From Ardenticatenaceae bacterium (lineage in GTDB: Bacteria; Chloroflexota; Anaerolineae; Promineifilales; Promineifilaceae): a stretch of DNA of 64,000 nucleotides. Made by a program: the position numbers and the translations under genes. The notes beneath the pieces are model-generated. The model had not been told where the DNA came from. It worked only from the letters and a program-made list of their open reading frames with translations, and did no database searches. Location: NCBI GenBank assembly GCA_030065875.1, contig JASJCR010000020.1, forward strand, positions 38,670 to 102,669. The letters are read 5' to 3'. This document shows positions 50,143-59,678 of the stretch, piece after piece; position 1 is the stretch's first letter, and the number at the start of each line of letters is the position of its first letter.

Positions 50143-52428
50143 ATGGCCAAGCGATCTTCAACAAAAACCAGCGGTTCCCGGCGAAAAAGTAGCACACCTG
50201 AGTCACAGCCAACCTGGGACGAGCAGGTCATCAAGGCGATGCGGCCGTGGGGGCGCGAAATTAGCGGCGTCGTGGTTTTTGTGGCGGCCATGCTCACCCT
50301 CTTTGGCTTAATCAACCTCATCCGGACCCCCTTAATCACTCTCTGGAGCAACTTCTGGTGGCTGTGGTTGGGCTGGGTTGCTTATCCGGCGGCCGTTTAT
50401 GCCGCTGCGCTAGGCTTGTATCACGCCTTATGGCGCGTGGAAGGGACCCCCTATTTCTCACCCGCCCGGCAAATTGCGACCGGTTTGCTCATGCTCTCCA
50501 TCCTGCCTTTGATTCACCTGGCCCTGGGCACAACCCTAGCTGAGTCACAGTTAGGCCAGGGCGGCGGCCGGTTGGGGTTCGCCCTGGCGGAACCGATCAT
50601 CTACTTCTTTGGCAACGCGACCGCGGTTGTCGCTTATACTGCCCTACTTGGATATTCTGTCGTACTGCTGGCTGAATGGACCTGGGCAGATACCCTGCAG
50701 GCGATTCGCAAGCTTTCTTATCAGCTGCAGCGATGGGCCCAAACGGTTGCGCCAAACGCGGTGAATCCCGCACCCCCACCCAAACCGCGGCCGGTCATTG
50801 ATCGCAAAAAAATCAACAAGCTCAAACAGCGCAAGGTACCCCTGGCCCATCAACGACGCAAGCAGGCCCGGCAGGCTCAGGCGCCGGTCAAGGTTAAACG
50901 CAATTCACCGATGCTACCCTCACCGGATTTGCTTCTGAAAGGGGGTATCCACAAGCTTTCTCCAGATGAAATTGAGGCCAAACGGCAAATTATCAAGCAA
51001 ACCCTTGATGATTTCAGCATCCCGGCCGATGTGCTGCCCGATCCTCTGATTGGTCCTTCGGTCACTCAATTTGCCGTGGTGCCGGGGTATGACGAGCGGC
51101 AAATGCCCGATGGCACCACCATGCGCACCAAAGTGCGTATCAGCAAGATCGCCGCCCTCGACAAAGATTTGGCCCTGGCCCTTTCTGCGCCGCGCATTCG
51201 CATCCAAGCTCCGGTGCCCGGTCAGGGAATTGTGGGCGTTGAGGTTCCCAATAGCACGATCAGCACCGTGCGCATGGGCACAATCATTGAATCGGCCGCC
51301 TACCAACGCATCAAGGGAACGATGGGTATCTCTCTGGGTCTTGATGTATCCGGGGCGCCCATCGCCACCGATGTGACCCAGCTGCCGCACATGCTGGTGG
51401 CCGGACAAACCGGGTCGGGAAAATCGGTTTTTATCAACGCCATTATTTCCTGCCTGGTGTTTAACAACACCCCTGAAGATTTACAGCTGGTGATGATCGA
51501 CCCCAAAAAGGTCGAGCTCATCCGCTTTAACGGTCTGCCGCACGTCATCGGCAAGGTGGAAACGGAAGGGGAACGAGCGATCGGCGTTTTACGCTGGTTA
51601 ATGGCGGAGATGGACAATCGGTATGAGAAGTTGTCCGCGATGGGGGCCCGGAACATCAACAGCTACAACAACAAAATCAAGCGCATGGCCCACGTCAACA
51701 AGATGCCGTATATCGTCTGTTTGATCGATGAGCTGGCCGATTTGATGGTTCAGTATGGGGCTGAGCTCGAACGGGGGCTCTGTCGGCTGGCGCAGATGGC
51801 CCGCGCTACAGGGATTCACCTGATCGTGGCCACACAGCGGCCGTCAACCGATGTGTTGACCGGTTTAATCAAAGCCAACTTCCCCGCCCGCGCCTCATTT
51901 GCGGTTGCGTCCGGCACCGACTCACGCGTCATTTTAGACAGCGTGGGGGCGGAAACTCTCCTCGGCCGGGGAGATATGCTGTTTCTGGGATCTGACGCCA
52001 GTTCTCCTAAACGCCTGCAAGGGTGTTTTGTCAGCGATGACGAGATCGACCGCCTCGTTGATCACTGGAAGAAAGCGTGGACGGAACCCAAACCTCGCAC
52101 CGCCCCGTGGGATAATCTCATCGAGCGAGCCAACTTCCTGGAAGAAAAGGATGATCTGCTGGAAAGAGCGATCGCTCTGGCGCAAAAACATGACTCGCTG
52201 TCAATTTCCATGATGCAGCGCCGTCTGCGTATCGGTTTCCCCAGGGCCGCCCGCCTGATGCAGGATCTATACGAAATGGGGCTGGTGGAAGACCCCAAAC
52301 GCGGGGGCACAACCCGAAAATCATTTGTCGATGAAAATGAAGAAGATCCACTCAAAAAGTTTGTGGCCAAACACGGCGAAAAATACGTCGACTACCCCGA
52401 CAAACCGGATTTTGACAATTTGAAATAG
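50143..52428 (+). CDS. ftsK: DNA translocase FtsK/SpoIIIE
   Basis: 761 residues from ATG 50143; an upstream ATG at 50116 is inside the repeat. Four membrane helices (~45-200), a short basic linker, then the alpha/beta motor: Walker A AGQTGSGKSVFINA, Walker B IVCLIDELADLM, ATQRPSTDVLTGLIKANFP. A C-terminal gamma winged helix (SISMMQRRLRIGFPRAARLMQDLYEMGLV) would read oriented DNA sites. Moves chromosome ends through the division septum. The linker is short as in SpoIIIE, not long as in E. coli. Confidence 0.96.
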   Translation: MAKRSSTKTSGSRRKSSTPESQPTWDEQVIKAMRPWGREISGVVVFVAAMLTLFGLINLIRTPLITLWSNFWWLWLGWVAYPAAVYAAALGLYHALWRVEGTPYFSPARQIATGLLMLSILPLIHLALGTTLAESQLGQGGGRLGFALAEPIIYFFGNATAVVAYTALLGYSVVLLAEWTWADTLQAIRKLSYQLQRWAQTVAPNAVNPAPPPKPRPVIDRKKINKLKQRKVPLAHQRRKQARQAQAPVKVKRNSPMLPSPDLLLKGGIHKLSPDEIEAKRQIIKQTLDDFSIPADVLPDPLIGPSVTQFAVVPGYDERQMPDGTTMRTKVRISKIAALDKDLALALSAPRIRIQAPVPGQGIVGVEVPNSTISTVRMGTIIESAAYQRIKGTMGISLGLDVSGAPIATDVTQLPHMLVAGQTGSGKSVFINAIISCLVFNNTPEDLQLVMIDPKKVELIRFNGLPHVIGKVETEGERAIGVLRWLMAEMDNRYEKLSAMGARNINSYNNKIKRMAHVNKMPYIVCLIDELADLMVQYGAELERGLCRLAQMARATGIHLIVATQRPSTDVLTGLIKANFPARASFAVASGTDSRVILDSVGAETLLGRGDMLFLGSDASSPKRLQGCFVSDDEIDRLVDHWKKAWTEPKPRTAPWDNLIERANFLEEKDDLLERAIALAQKHDSLSISMMQRRLRIGFPRAARLMQDLYEMGLVEDPKRGGTTRKSFVDENEEDPLKKFVAKHGEKYVDYPDKPDFDNLK

Positions 52429-52459
52429 CTGCGGATTTTACAGATACTTTCAGTCGTTT

Positions 52460-52740
52460 TAAGTAATAAGCAGTAAGTTTTCAGAAATTAGCTGTCCGCA
52501 GATTACGCAGATGGCCGCAGAAAATAGAAAGAAATCTGTGAAAATCCGTGTTAATCCGTGGCTGATTTTTATTGTAAAACTTTTTGCTGACCACTTAAAT
52601 AGTTTACAAAAAGAATTGTTAAAAAAGCCACAGATTAACACGGATTTCTCTCTCTAATCTGCGAACCTATGGTTCACCCCTACGGGGTCTGCGGATAGTT
52701 AATTTTTGAGAAGTTTTTGTAATTCACTTAAGTTTGGTCT
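52460..52740. mobile_element. Decamer-based MITE-like element, copy 4 (paired inverted halves)
   Basis: Left half tccgcagattacgcagat...aatctgtgaaaatccgtgttaatccgtggct; right half gccacagattaacacggatt...aatctgcg...gtctgcgga, inverted around an AT-rich centre with tttacaaaaagaattgttaa. The same centre occurs reversed at 60800-60830. It is preceded by AGTAATA-AGCAGTA heptamers at 52461. No gene in these 331 bp. Confidence 0.7.
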
Positions 52741-52759
52741 GTGTGCTGTTGAAACCAGA

Positions 52760-52999
52760 TCATTTAGCAAGGGCTTCAAGGGCAGAGCGATATCTGTTAA
52801 TAAAATCTTCCAGCTGCTCGGCAAAAGGCGCATCAATAGCGGATATTTCAGGTTGGATAGGCTCGATGATTAATCGCTGTCCTTGCGAATCGATGGTGAC
52901 CTCAATTTCACTTCCCTCGTATAAACCCAACGCCTGAATCGCATCTTTGGGCAGCGATACCACCAGGCTGTTCTCCACTTTGAACACTTTGCGTTTCAT
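52760..52999 (-). CDS. AbrB/MazE-fold DNA-binding protein without adjacent toxin
   Basis: 79 residues. The swapped-hairpin domain KVFKVENSLVVSLPKDAIQALGLYEGSEIEVTIDSQGQRLIIEP is clear, followed by a ~30-residue helix. Architecture of antitoxins such as MazE/VapB. Downstream on the same strand there is only the MITE-like element and then FtsK on the opposite strand, so no toxin partner is present. Either an orphan antitoxin left after toxin loss or a stand-alone regulator. Ribosome site GAGGTAAAA. Confidence 0.85.
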   Translation of the reverse strand: MKRKVFKVENSLVVSLPKDAIQALGLYEGSEIEVTIDSQGQRLIIEPIQPEISAIDAPFAEQLEDFINRYRSALEALAK

Positions 53000-53094
53000 A
53001 TTTTACCTCGTCAAACTGTCACTATCCCGTTCGCACAGATTCATAGTACAATCAATCCTGAACGCGATCACAATCGAATTTTAGCAAAAATGTA

Positions 53095-53841
53095 ATGGCT
53101 TTAAATAACCACTATTTTAAACCTCTTGTACAGTCTATCTGTCATAAATTTCAGGTTGAGCACAAAAGTGCGGCCAAGTCATTTAACCAGATTGTCGCGC
53201 TGACCCATCGCGAATCGCTTTTTCACCCCTGGCCGCGAGCATTTACCTTTTACACCGAGTTTTTTGTGGCCGATGGCCAATTGGCAAAGTTACCGACCGT
53301 CGTGCGTAACTTTTTGCCCGGCTCAGCTCGCGAGTTCGTCGTGCAGATTCTGGGAAAAGAGGAAAATTGGCGGCCGCAGCTCGAAAAACTCGACCTCACT
53401 CACGCCTGGACCAATGAACTCCTGGTTGCAGACGCAAGTGCCCTGACCGACGTGCCTTTTGACGCCGTCCGCCCGGCAAAAGACGCGGCCGATCTGGATG
53501 CGGTCTACCGGCTCGAACCGGATGTACCCACGGTGCCGGCTTCACTCGATGATTCTCATCTCTTTGATTTTGTAGCCGAAAAAGAGGGGCAAATCGTCGG
53601 CAAAGCACAGCTGGTTTTGCTGGACGAGAATGTGGGCTATATTTCAGATATGTTTACCGCCCCCTTTGCCCGGCAGCAGGGAATTGGCCGGGCGCTCCTG
53701 GCCGCGATGCACAGCAGGGCCAGGGAAAACGGCCGTTCGGAGCTCATCCTGATCCCCTCCCGCATGACGCGAGAGATCGGTTTTTATGAAAAAGCCGGTT
53801 ATCAACCTGCCTCTCCCATTGGGGTTCTAATTCCAACGTAA
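53095..53841 (+). CDS. GNAT-family acetyltransferase with N-terminal extension
   Basis: 248 residues. The last ~125 residues are the GNAT fold: the acetyl-CoA loop ARQQGIGRALLAAM (Q/R-x-x-G-x-G/A), preceded by VGYISDMFTAPF and followed by IPSRMTREIGFYEKAGY. The first ~120 residues have a different, partly helical character and may be a second degenerate GNAT lobe. Substrate unknown. Encoded 30 nt upstream of the amidase, probably one transcript. Confidence 0.82.
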   Translation: MALNNHYFKPLVQSICHKFQVEHKSAAKSFNQIVALTHRESLFHPWPRAFTFYTEFFVADGQLAKLPTVVRNFLPGSAREFVVQILGKEENWRPQLEKLDLTHAWTNELLVADASALTDVPFDAVRPAKDAADLDAVYRLEPDVPTVPASLDDSHLFDFVAEKEGQIVGKAQLVLLDENVGYISDMFTAPFARQQGIGRALLAAMHSRARENGRSELILIPSRMTREIGFYEKAGYQPASPIGVLIPT

Positions 53842-53871
53842 GGCAACCACTTCATCAAAAGGTGCGACATT

Positions 53872-55395
53872 ATGACTGATTCATCATTCCCGATCCCCTC
53901 AGAAGCCACCATAGCGGATGTACAGAACCTCTTTCAAAGTGGTGAGCTGACTGTTAGCGCTCTGGTCGAGGCTTATCTCGGTCGAATTGCGGCCCTCGAT
54001 CAAGGCGGCCCGCTGGTCAATTCAATCATCGAATTAAACCCGGACGCCGAGGCAATGGCAACCGAAATGGACGCCGAGCTGACGGCCGGGCAGCCGCGAG
54101 GTCCCCTACATGGAATTCCCATTTTGCTCAAGGACAACGTCGACACCGGTGATCAAATGCAAACGACCGCCGGTTCGCTGGCCCTCGAAGGAAACCCGGC
54201 CCCGGCCGACTCCGCCGTAGCGGCTCGGCTGCGCGCCGCCGGTGCACTCATTCTGGGCAAAACCAATCTGAGTGAATGGGCCAACTTTCGCTCTACCAGT
54301 TCCGTCAGCGGCTGGAGCAGCCGCGGAGGACAAACCCGCAATCCGTTTGCCCTGGATCGCAGCCCCAGCGGCTCAAGCTCCGGCTCGGGTGCGGCCGTGG
54401 CCGCCAACTTTTGCCTGGGAGCGATCGGCAGTGAAACCGATGGCTCAATTGTCAGCCCCTCCAGCGCCAACGGGATTGTCGGTTTTAAACCCACGGTGGG
54501 GTTGGTCAGCCGCCGGGGCATTGTGCCGATTTCAGCCACCCAGGACACCGCCGGACCGATGACCCGCTCGGTGGCTGATGCCGCTCTCATGCTCGAAGCG
54601 CTGGCCGGAAAAGACGCGGCCGACGCCGCTTCGGAACACATCCCCGCCGATCTAAACACCCGCTTCAGGGAGTATCTCAATCCAAACGCTCTTAAAGGAG
54701 TTCGAATCGGGGTTGTGCGGCATTACTTTGGCAAACATCCCCTGGAAGATCAAATGATGGAAGAAGCGCTGGCCACGATGAGTCGATTGGGGGCGATCAT
54801 CATCGACCCGGTAAAAATTGACACGATGGGCGGATGGCGGGAAGCTGAGTTTGAGGTAATGCTGTACGAATTCAAAGCGGGATTAAATCGCTATTTTCAA
54901 AGTCGTGGAGGGACGGCCAGCATTACTACGCTGGCTGAATTGATTGAATTTAACAACGCCCGGCCGCTCTTAACGATGCCGATTTTTGGTCAGGAAATCC
55001 TGCAAATGGCGGTTGAAAAAGGAGATTTAAACACCCCGGCATATTTGGAAGCCCTGGCCACCTGCCGGGAAACCGCTTTGGAAAAAGGGATCAATGCCGC
55101 TCTGCATGAACACGATCTCGATGTGCTGGTGGGTCCAACTCGCGGTCCGGCCTGGCTGGTTGATCCGGTCAACGGCGATTGTTCAAAAAGCGGCAGCTCC
55201 GGTCTGGCGGCCGTGGCCGGCACGCCCCACTTAACCGTTCCGCTGGGTCTGGTTCACAGCCTGCCGGTTAACCTGTCGTTTATGGGGGCGGCCTGGGCGG
55301 ATGGGCCACTTCTGGGGGTCGGGTACGCGTTTGAGCAGGCAACCCAGGCCCGGCAAGACCCGCAGTTTTTACCGGCCGCGCGCCTGTCACTTTGA
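53872..55395 (+). CDS. Amidase-signature family amidohydrolase
   Basis: 507 residues. Catalytic Lys in GIPILLKDNVDT, cis-Ser in SPSGSSSGSGAAVAANF and nucleophilic Ser in GSETDGSIVSPSSANGIVGFKPT: the complete Ser-cisSer-Lys triad. It resembles the peptide amidase/AtzE side of the family rather than GatA (no GatB/C neighbours). Hydrolyses an amide; substrate not predictable. Start follows AAAAGGTGCGACATT. Confidence 0.92.
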   Translation: MTDSSFPIPSEATIADVQNLFQSGELTVSALVEAYLGRIAALDQGGPLVNSIIELNPDAEAMATEMDAELTAGQPRGPLHGIPILLKDNVDTGDQMQTTAGSLALEGNPAPADSAVAARLRAAGALILGKTNLSEWANFRSTSSVSGWSSRGGQTRNPFALDRSPSGSSSGSGAAVAANFCLGAIGSETDGSIVSPSSANGIVGFKPTVGLVSRRGIVPISATQDTAGPMTRSVADAALMLEALAGKDAADAASEHIPADLNTRFREYLNPNALKGVRIGVVRHYFGKHPLEDQMMEEALATMSRLGAIIIDPVKIDTMGGWREAEFEVMLYEFKAGLNRYFQSRGGTASITTLAELIEFNNARPLLTMPIFGQEILQMAVEKGDLNTPAYLEALATCRETALEKGINAALHEHDLDVLVGPTRGPAWLVDPVNGDCSKSGSSGLAAVAGTPHLTVPLGLVHSLPVNLSFMGAAWADGPLLGVGYAFEQATQARQDPQFLPAARLSL

Positions 55396-55413
55396 GATTT
55401 ATTATTGCGTGTG

Positions 55414-57588
55414 TCAAACAAACAAACGCAAACGAGCTTCCCCCGTCCAGCGGGACAAATTCTCTTCAATTAACGGCAGGAGCGAAACCGCTTCCATATC
55501 CTGGGCGATCTCCTGTGCGGTAGAAAGATGTTTATGAGCCTGGACCAGCCGCTTTTGCAAGTGGCTTAATACAGCCAGGTTGTTGTGCACGGTGACCAAC
55601 CCTATGGGATAGTGATGCGTTTCCGCCAAAGCCAATCCCTGGGATAAATGCTCAGCGCCATCGTCCAACTCATGACGCAAGATTTTCACGGCACCGAGGC
55701 TTTTGAAAAAATGAATTTTTCGCAGCGGCAGCTGACCCGCCTCACTGTGTGCCAAACCAGCTAATAAATACGCCTCCGATTGCTCAAACTCCCCATAAAG
55801 CGTTTCGATGATCCCTAACTCTTCATATATTACGGAGAGTAATTCGCTCGCCTGCTGCACTTCAGCTAGCGGGAGGGCTTGTCTAAACCACGATTTAGAT
55901 TCTTCGGTCTCCCCCATGCAGCTGGCCGTTATCCCACATTCCGCTAAAAATGAACATCTCTGATCGGCGGATGAACGCGTAAGCCCCTGGCGAAAAGCGG
56001 CCGCGGCTTCTTCATAATGACCGATATGACGGCAGAACCGGCCATGCCACAAAAACAAATCAGAATTCGCCTTTTCCAAACAGCGCGCCGTATACTCATA
56101 ACCGATCTGATATAATCCCTGCTGCTCCCAAAGGGGGGCAAGTTGGAGGGTGAGCGCAAGGACCTGCTCCTGAAAACCAAGGTCGTGAGCACGATTGAGG
56201 GCACGCAAAATATGAACGTGATAGCGGGCCACAAACTCTGCTGGCTGAGTGACTTCCTCAAGCATCGTCAACCAGTAGGAAAAAACCCGCGGCCACAAAT
56301 CTTGGGAAGTGTTTTCGTCTTCGTCCAGGGCTTCCTGAGCCAAACGGTGCATCAACGGGTGGAGCTGATAGCGGCCGCCGGCGGCTGGATTAACCAAACC
56401 GGCCAGAGAAAGCTGGCGAAGCCGCTGAACCACCTCTTTGACCGGCCGGTCGACCAAAGTGGCCAATATCTCCGCGGAGAATTCGGTCGCGCCAAACGCC
56501 CCGATCGCCTGCCACACATCCTGCAGTTCAGCCTGCAGTTGTTTGACGCTCAGCTGCAGCAGCCGATATATATTGTGTTCTGACAGCGTCAGCACATCCC
56601 ACGGGCTTTGATTGAGCTGATCGAGAAACTCAGCAGCGGTCCAGTGGGGTTCCAGCGCCATCCGACCGGCGGCTACCGCTAAGGCCAACGGATGGCCGCC
56701 CAACTTCTCAGCCAGTTCGAGCAGTGTCGTTTGAGCGGCGTGGGGTATTTTTTTCCCCAGAAACCATTCAAAGATCGGAATGATCTCCGGCTTGTGAATG
56801 GACAGGGAGGGTACTCGTATCGGAATCGCCCCTTCCAGGGTCAAAACCGCCGGTCGACGGCTGGTCACAATCAGTGAGGATCGGCCGGTTGGGGGCAGCA
56901 AGGAGCGTATGGAGTGAGCTGCTTCCACATTATCCAAAATTAGCAAGACCTGTTTGCGGCTCAACGCGGTGCGATATGCGTGCCGCACCATCGCCGGATC
57001 GGCTCGGGGATCGAGCGATTGATTTAACAAATAGGCAAAGTGACGCAAGATGGCCATTGGATGTTGGCCGGACAGGGCAGCCCAGAACACCCCATCAGCA
57101 AATTTTTCGCGCAGTAGATAGGCGATTTCAGCAGCTAGGGTGGTTTTGCCGCTGCCGGCCATGCCGTGGAGAACAATCGGCCGTGACGGTTGATCGGTAA
57201 GCTGCTGTTTAATCTGGGTGATTAATTCCGCTCGGCCGGTGAAATACGGCAGTCTAGGTCCAACAAGGAACGGCGTTAAGCGAGAATCTTGATCCAGCCA
57301 GGTGGCGAATAAAGTGATAGAAAGCGGCTCCGCTTGAGACAGGTCGTAAAGGGAGGGGTGACCGGCGCAGGCCAACAACGTTTCAACTTCTTCTTTCTGC
57401 AGGCGCATCGCTCGAGCCACTTTGAGCAAAGATTCCCAGCTGCGAGGGCGCTTCACCCGGCCGTTCAGCCAGTTGACTACGGTCATTTTGGGTACCCCGG
57501 AGCGGCTGGCGATTTGACCCGGCGTATAGCCGGTTTCCCGCACAAGATAGCTGAACCATTCGCCAAAGGAGTCAAATGTCGCACCCAT
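55414..57588 (-). CDS. HTH-NB-ARC-TPR STAND ATPase regulator
   Basis: 724 residues. N-terminal helix-turn-helix of Xre/Cro type (TPGQIASRSGVPKMTVVNWLNGRVKRPRSW, ~20-50). Then an NB-ARC/AP-ATPase: Walker A VLHGMAGSGKTTLAAEI (~140), Walker B VLLILDNVEAA, GxP-like GGHPLALAVAAGRMAL (~310), winged helix. TPR-like repeats cover ~440-724 (YEYTARCLEKANSD, AAAFRQGLTRS, SKSWFRQALPLAE). STAND switches sense a ligand through the repeats and oligomerise with ATP; this one probably acts as a transcription factor. It lies alone between the amidase gene (convergent) and a large repeat region. A defence role is possible but unsupported. Confidence 0.88.
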   Translation of the reverse strand: MGATFDSFGEWFSYLVRETGYTPGQIASRSGVPKMTVVNWLNGRVKRPRSWESLLKVARAMRLQKEEVETLLACAGHPSLYDLSQAEPLSITLFATWLDQDSRLTPFLVGPRLPYFTGRAELITQIKQQLTDQPSRPIVLHGMAGSGKTTLAAEIAYLLREKFADGVFWAALSGQHPMAILRHFAYLLNQSLDPRADPAMVRHAYRTALSRKQVLLILDNVEAAHSIRSLLPPTGRSSLIVTSRRPAVLTLEGAIPIRVPSLSIHKPEIIPIFEWFLGKKIPHAAQTTLLELAEKLGGHPLALAVAAGRMALEPHWTAAEFLDQLNQSPWDVLTLSEHNIYRLLQLSVKQLQAELQDVWQAIGAFGATEFSAEILATLVDRPVKEVVQRLRQLSLAGLVNPAAGGRYQLHPLMHRLAQEALDEDENTSQDLWPRVFSYWLTMLEEVTQPAEFVARYHVHILRALNRAHDLGFQEQVLALTLQLAPLWEQQGLYQIGYEYTARCLEKANSDLFLWHGRFCRHIGHYEEAAAAFRQGLTRSSADQRCSFLAECGITASCMGETEESKSWFRQALPLAEVQQASELLSVIYEELGIIETLYGEFEQSEAYLLAGLAHSEAGQLPLRKIHFFKSLGAVKILRHELDDGAEHLSQGLALAETHHYPIGLVTVHNNLAVLSHLQKRLVQAHKHLSTAQEIAQDMEAVSLLPLIEENLSRWTGEARLRLFV

Positions 57589-57639
57589 TCATTTATTATG
57601 AAACAAATTGGTACGATTTGCTACCAGACAGCCCGCCCA

Positions 57640-58175
57640 TCCTAACTTAAACTCATCTCCGATAAAACTTCCCGATAAATATTGAAGATTTACAAATAAA
57701 TGCGGATATGGACCATCTTCAAAAACAAGCCCGTCATCCTGGCCCCGTCTTCACGGGGGTAAATTACGGCGGGGATTCACCGGTAGCGATCCAATGGATT
57801 CCCGCTTTCGCGGGAATGACGCTGCTGTATCGGACTTGATTTATCAAAACTCAAAATTCATCGGGATATGAGACCTAACCGCGATAAATCGCGTTACGGT
57901 CTCATTAGCCGCCGTTATCCTCATCTTCACACCGGTGTCATCCAGAGCGAAGCGAAGGATCCCGTCAACTCACGTGAAGCTGATGGTGGCCAGAACAAGG
58001 CCATACCCTCTTCAATTCGGTCCTCATCTGACTGAAGCTTGACGGGATACTTCACCTCGCTGCGCTCTGTTCAGAATGACAGGTGTATCGTGAAAGGTGG
58101 CCCACTGTGCGGTTGAAAGCGATTACCCTCTCAACTTTCATTTTTCATCGGAAGGATGGGGTAGCAACTTGAGTT
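57640..58175. mobile_element. Repeat-filled intergenic region with MITE-like element, copy B
   Basis: Holds three nested repeats: cccgtcatcctggcccc...gcgggaatgacg (57729-57822), gagacctaaccgcgataaatcgcgttacggtctc (57867-57904) and gtgtcatccagagcgaagc...gttcagaatgacaggtgt (57936-58086). A tcatcggaaggatggggtagcaacttgagttaag tail is shared with 43640-43676. No gene seen in the 613 bp. Confidence 0.65.
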
Positions 58176-58201
58176 AAGAGAAAGAGCAGCAGGAGAAAAA
58201 A

Positions 58202-59536
58202 ATGATTCGACCCGTCATCCTTTTGATTTTGGTGATTTGCCTAATATTAACCGGCTGTCAGCCCAGCTCAGCGGAACCACAGGCCGAAAAAATCTCGGAA
58301 TTTTCACCCACGGCCGCCGTCACCCATCAGCCTCAACAAAACGAAGAGGTGCCACCTACCCCAACTTCTCCACCTGATGAGGAAATTACCCCGACTCCAT
58401 CTCCACAACCGACCAGCACCAGCACTTTGGAGCCGACCAGTACTCCGGAGCCCACAATTACACCAACACCGACGCCATTTGTTCCTCCGGCCGGGGCGGC
58501 ACCCGACGCCGGCTCGGCCCTGCATCGGGGTGGGTCCGGCCGCAGCGGCCACTATCCCGTAGAGGCGGCCGCGACATCAGGCGAACTCTTATGGTCTTTT
58601 GAAACCGATGGGGAAGTCCACTCATCCCCCACTCTGATCGATGGAGAACTGTTTGTCGGCAGCGATGATGGTCACCTCTACGCCATCAACATTGACGATG
58701 GAACACTTATTTGGAAAAGTGATTTGGGTGGAAAAATCTTCTCTTCACCCGTAATCGCTAATGGATTAATTTACGTGGGCAGCGACAGCGGACTGCACGC
58801 CCTCGATCAGGAAAATGGGGATCAAATTTGGCAAATTGAACCGGCCGGCTCCTCGCGGCGGGTGCGTTCCTCACCAATATACGCGGAGGGTCTTGTCTAC
58901 TTGGGCAGCGACAGCGGCCGCCTGATGGCCCTCGACGCCATGAGCGGGGTGACGATTTGGGAAAATCGACTAGGCCCTGTATTTTCTTCACCGGCACTCG
59001 CTGACGATCTACTCATCATCGCGGATGAAAACGGTCAGCTGGCGGCTTTTGATCGCTTGAGCGGCGAGAAGATGTGGAGCCATCGCATTGGCAACAAAAT
59101 ATACGCCACGCCGGCCGTTGCTGACGGGGTGATTTATATCGGTGGCCTCAACGGACAGTTTGAGGCGGTCTCCCTAGAAAGCGGGGAACAGATTTGGGCC
59201 GTGCGCACCAACCGGCCGATTGTTTCTTCGGCGGCTATTGCGGATGATAGGGTTTATTTCGGGTCGCTGGACAACAACATTTACGCCCTATCGGCCGCTA
59301 CGGGAGAAGAAATTTGGCAATATACCGCCGAAAACGAGGTATATGGTTCACCAAGTATTGCGGCAGGAGTGGTTTTTGTGGGCAGCGATGATGGGTATCT
59401 TTATGCGCTTGATCGGGAAACGGGAGCGCTGGAGTGGCGCTTTAAAACCGACGGGTATGTGGGCAGTTCGGCCGCGCCAGCAGACGGCATCGTCATATTT
59501 GGCAGTTATGATGGCTCGATATACGCCGTGCGCTAG
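58202..59536 (+). CDS. PQQ/WD40-like beta-propeller lipoprotein
   Basis: 444 residues. Signal peptide with lipobox LILTGC, a T/P/S-rich stalk (~35-100), then seven or eight PQQ-like blades, each with a VFVGSDDGYLYALDRETGALEW-type strand set (SDDGHLYAI, SDSGLHALD, SDSGRLMALD, DNNIYALSAATGEEIWQY). No PQQ ligands or catalytic residues evident. Resembles BamB-like propellers structurally, but the stalk and phylum context point to a surface protein of unknown function. Confidence 0.87.
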   Translation: MIRPVILLILVICLILTGCQPSSAEPQAEKISEFSPTAAVTHQPQQNEEVPPTPTSPPDEEITPTPSPQPTSTSTLEPTSTPEPTITPTPTPFVPPAGAAPDAGSALHRGGSGRSGHYPVEAAATSGELLWSFETDGEVHSSPTLIDGELFVGSDDGHLYAINIDDGTLIWKSDLGGKIFSSPVIANGLIYVGSDSGLHALDQENGDQIWQIEPAGSSRRVRSSPIYAEGLVYLGSDSGRLMALDAMSGVTIWENRLGPVFSSPALADDLLIIADENGQLAAFDRLSGEKMWSHRIGNKIYATPAVADGVIYIGGLNGQFEAVSLESGEQIWAVRTNRPIVSSAAIADDRVYFGSLDNNIYALSAATGEEIWQYTAENEVYGSPSIAAGVVFVGSDDGYLYALDRETGALEWRFKTDGYVGSSAAPADGIVIFGSYDGSIYAVR

Positions 59537-59599
59537 AAAATAAATTCTGATACTGACGTTAGCCCAAGTGGCGCCCTTTACCCGTCAATGAATGATGCA

Positions 59600-59668
59600 A
59601 GGTGAGAGGGTCATTGGCCCTCCCCTCATTCCCCTCCCGCGGTCAGGGGAGGATTGAGGTGGGGGTTG
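59600..59668. repeat. CCCTCCCC/GGGGAGG inverted repeat
   Basis: ggccctcccctcattcccctcc...ggggaggattgaggtgggggtt; arms of ~20 nt, intergenic between two convergent genes. A similar C-rich palindrome stands at 62051-62100. Confidence 0.6.
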
Positions 59669-59678
59669 GACATGAAAG

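Noticed and set aside
55414..57588. Antiphage STAND (Avs) system
   Set aside because: The N-terminal domain is a DNA-binding HTH, not a nuclease or other effector, and no defence genes are nearby.
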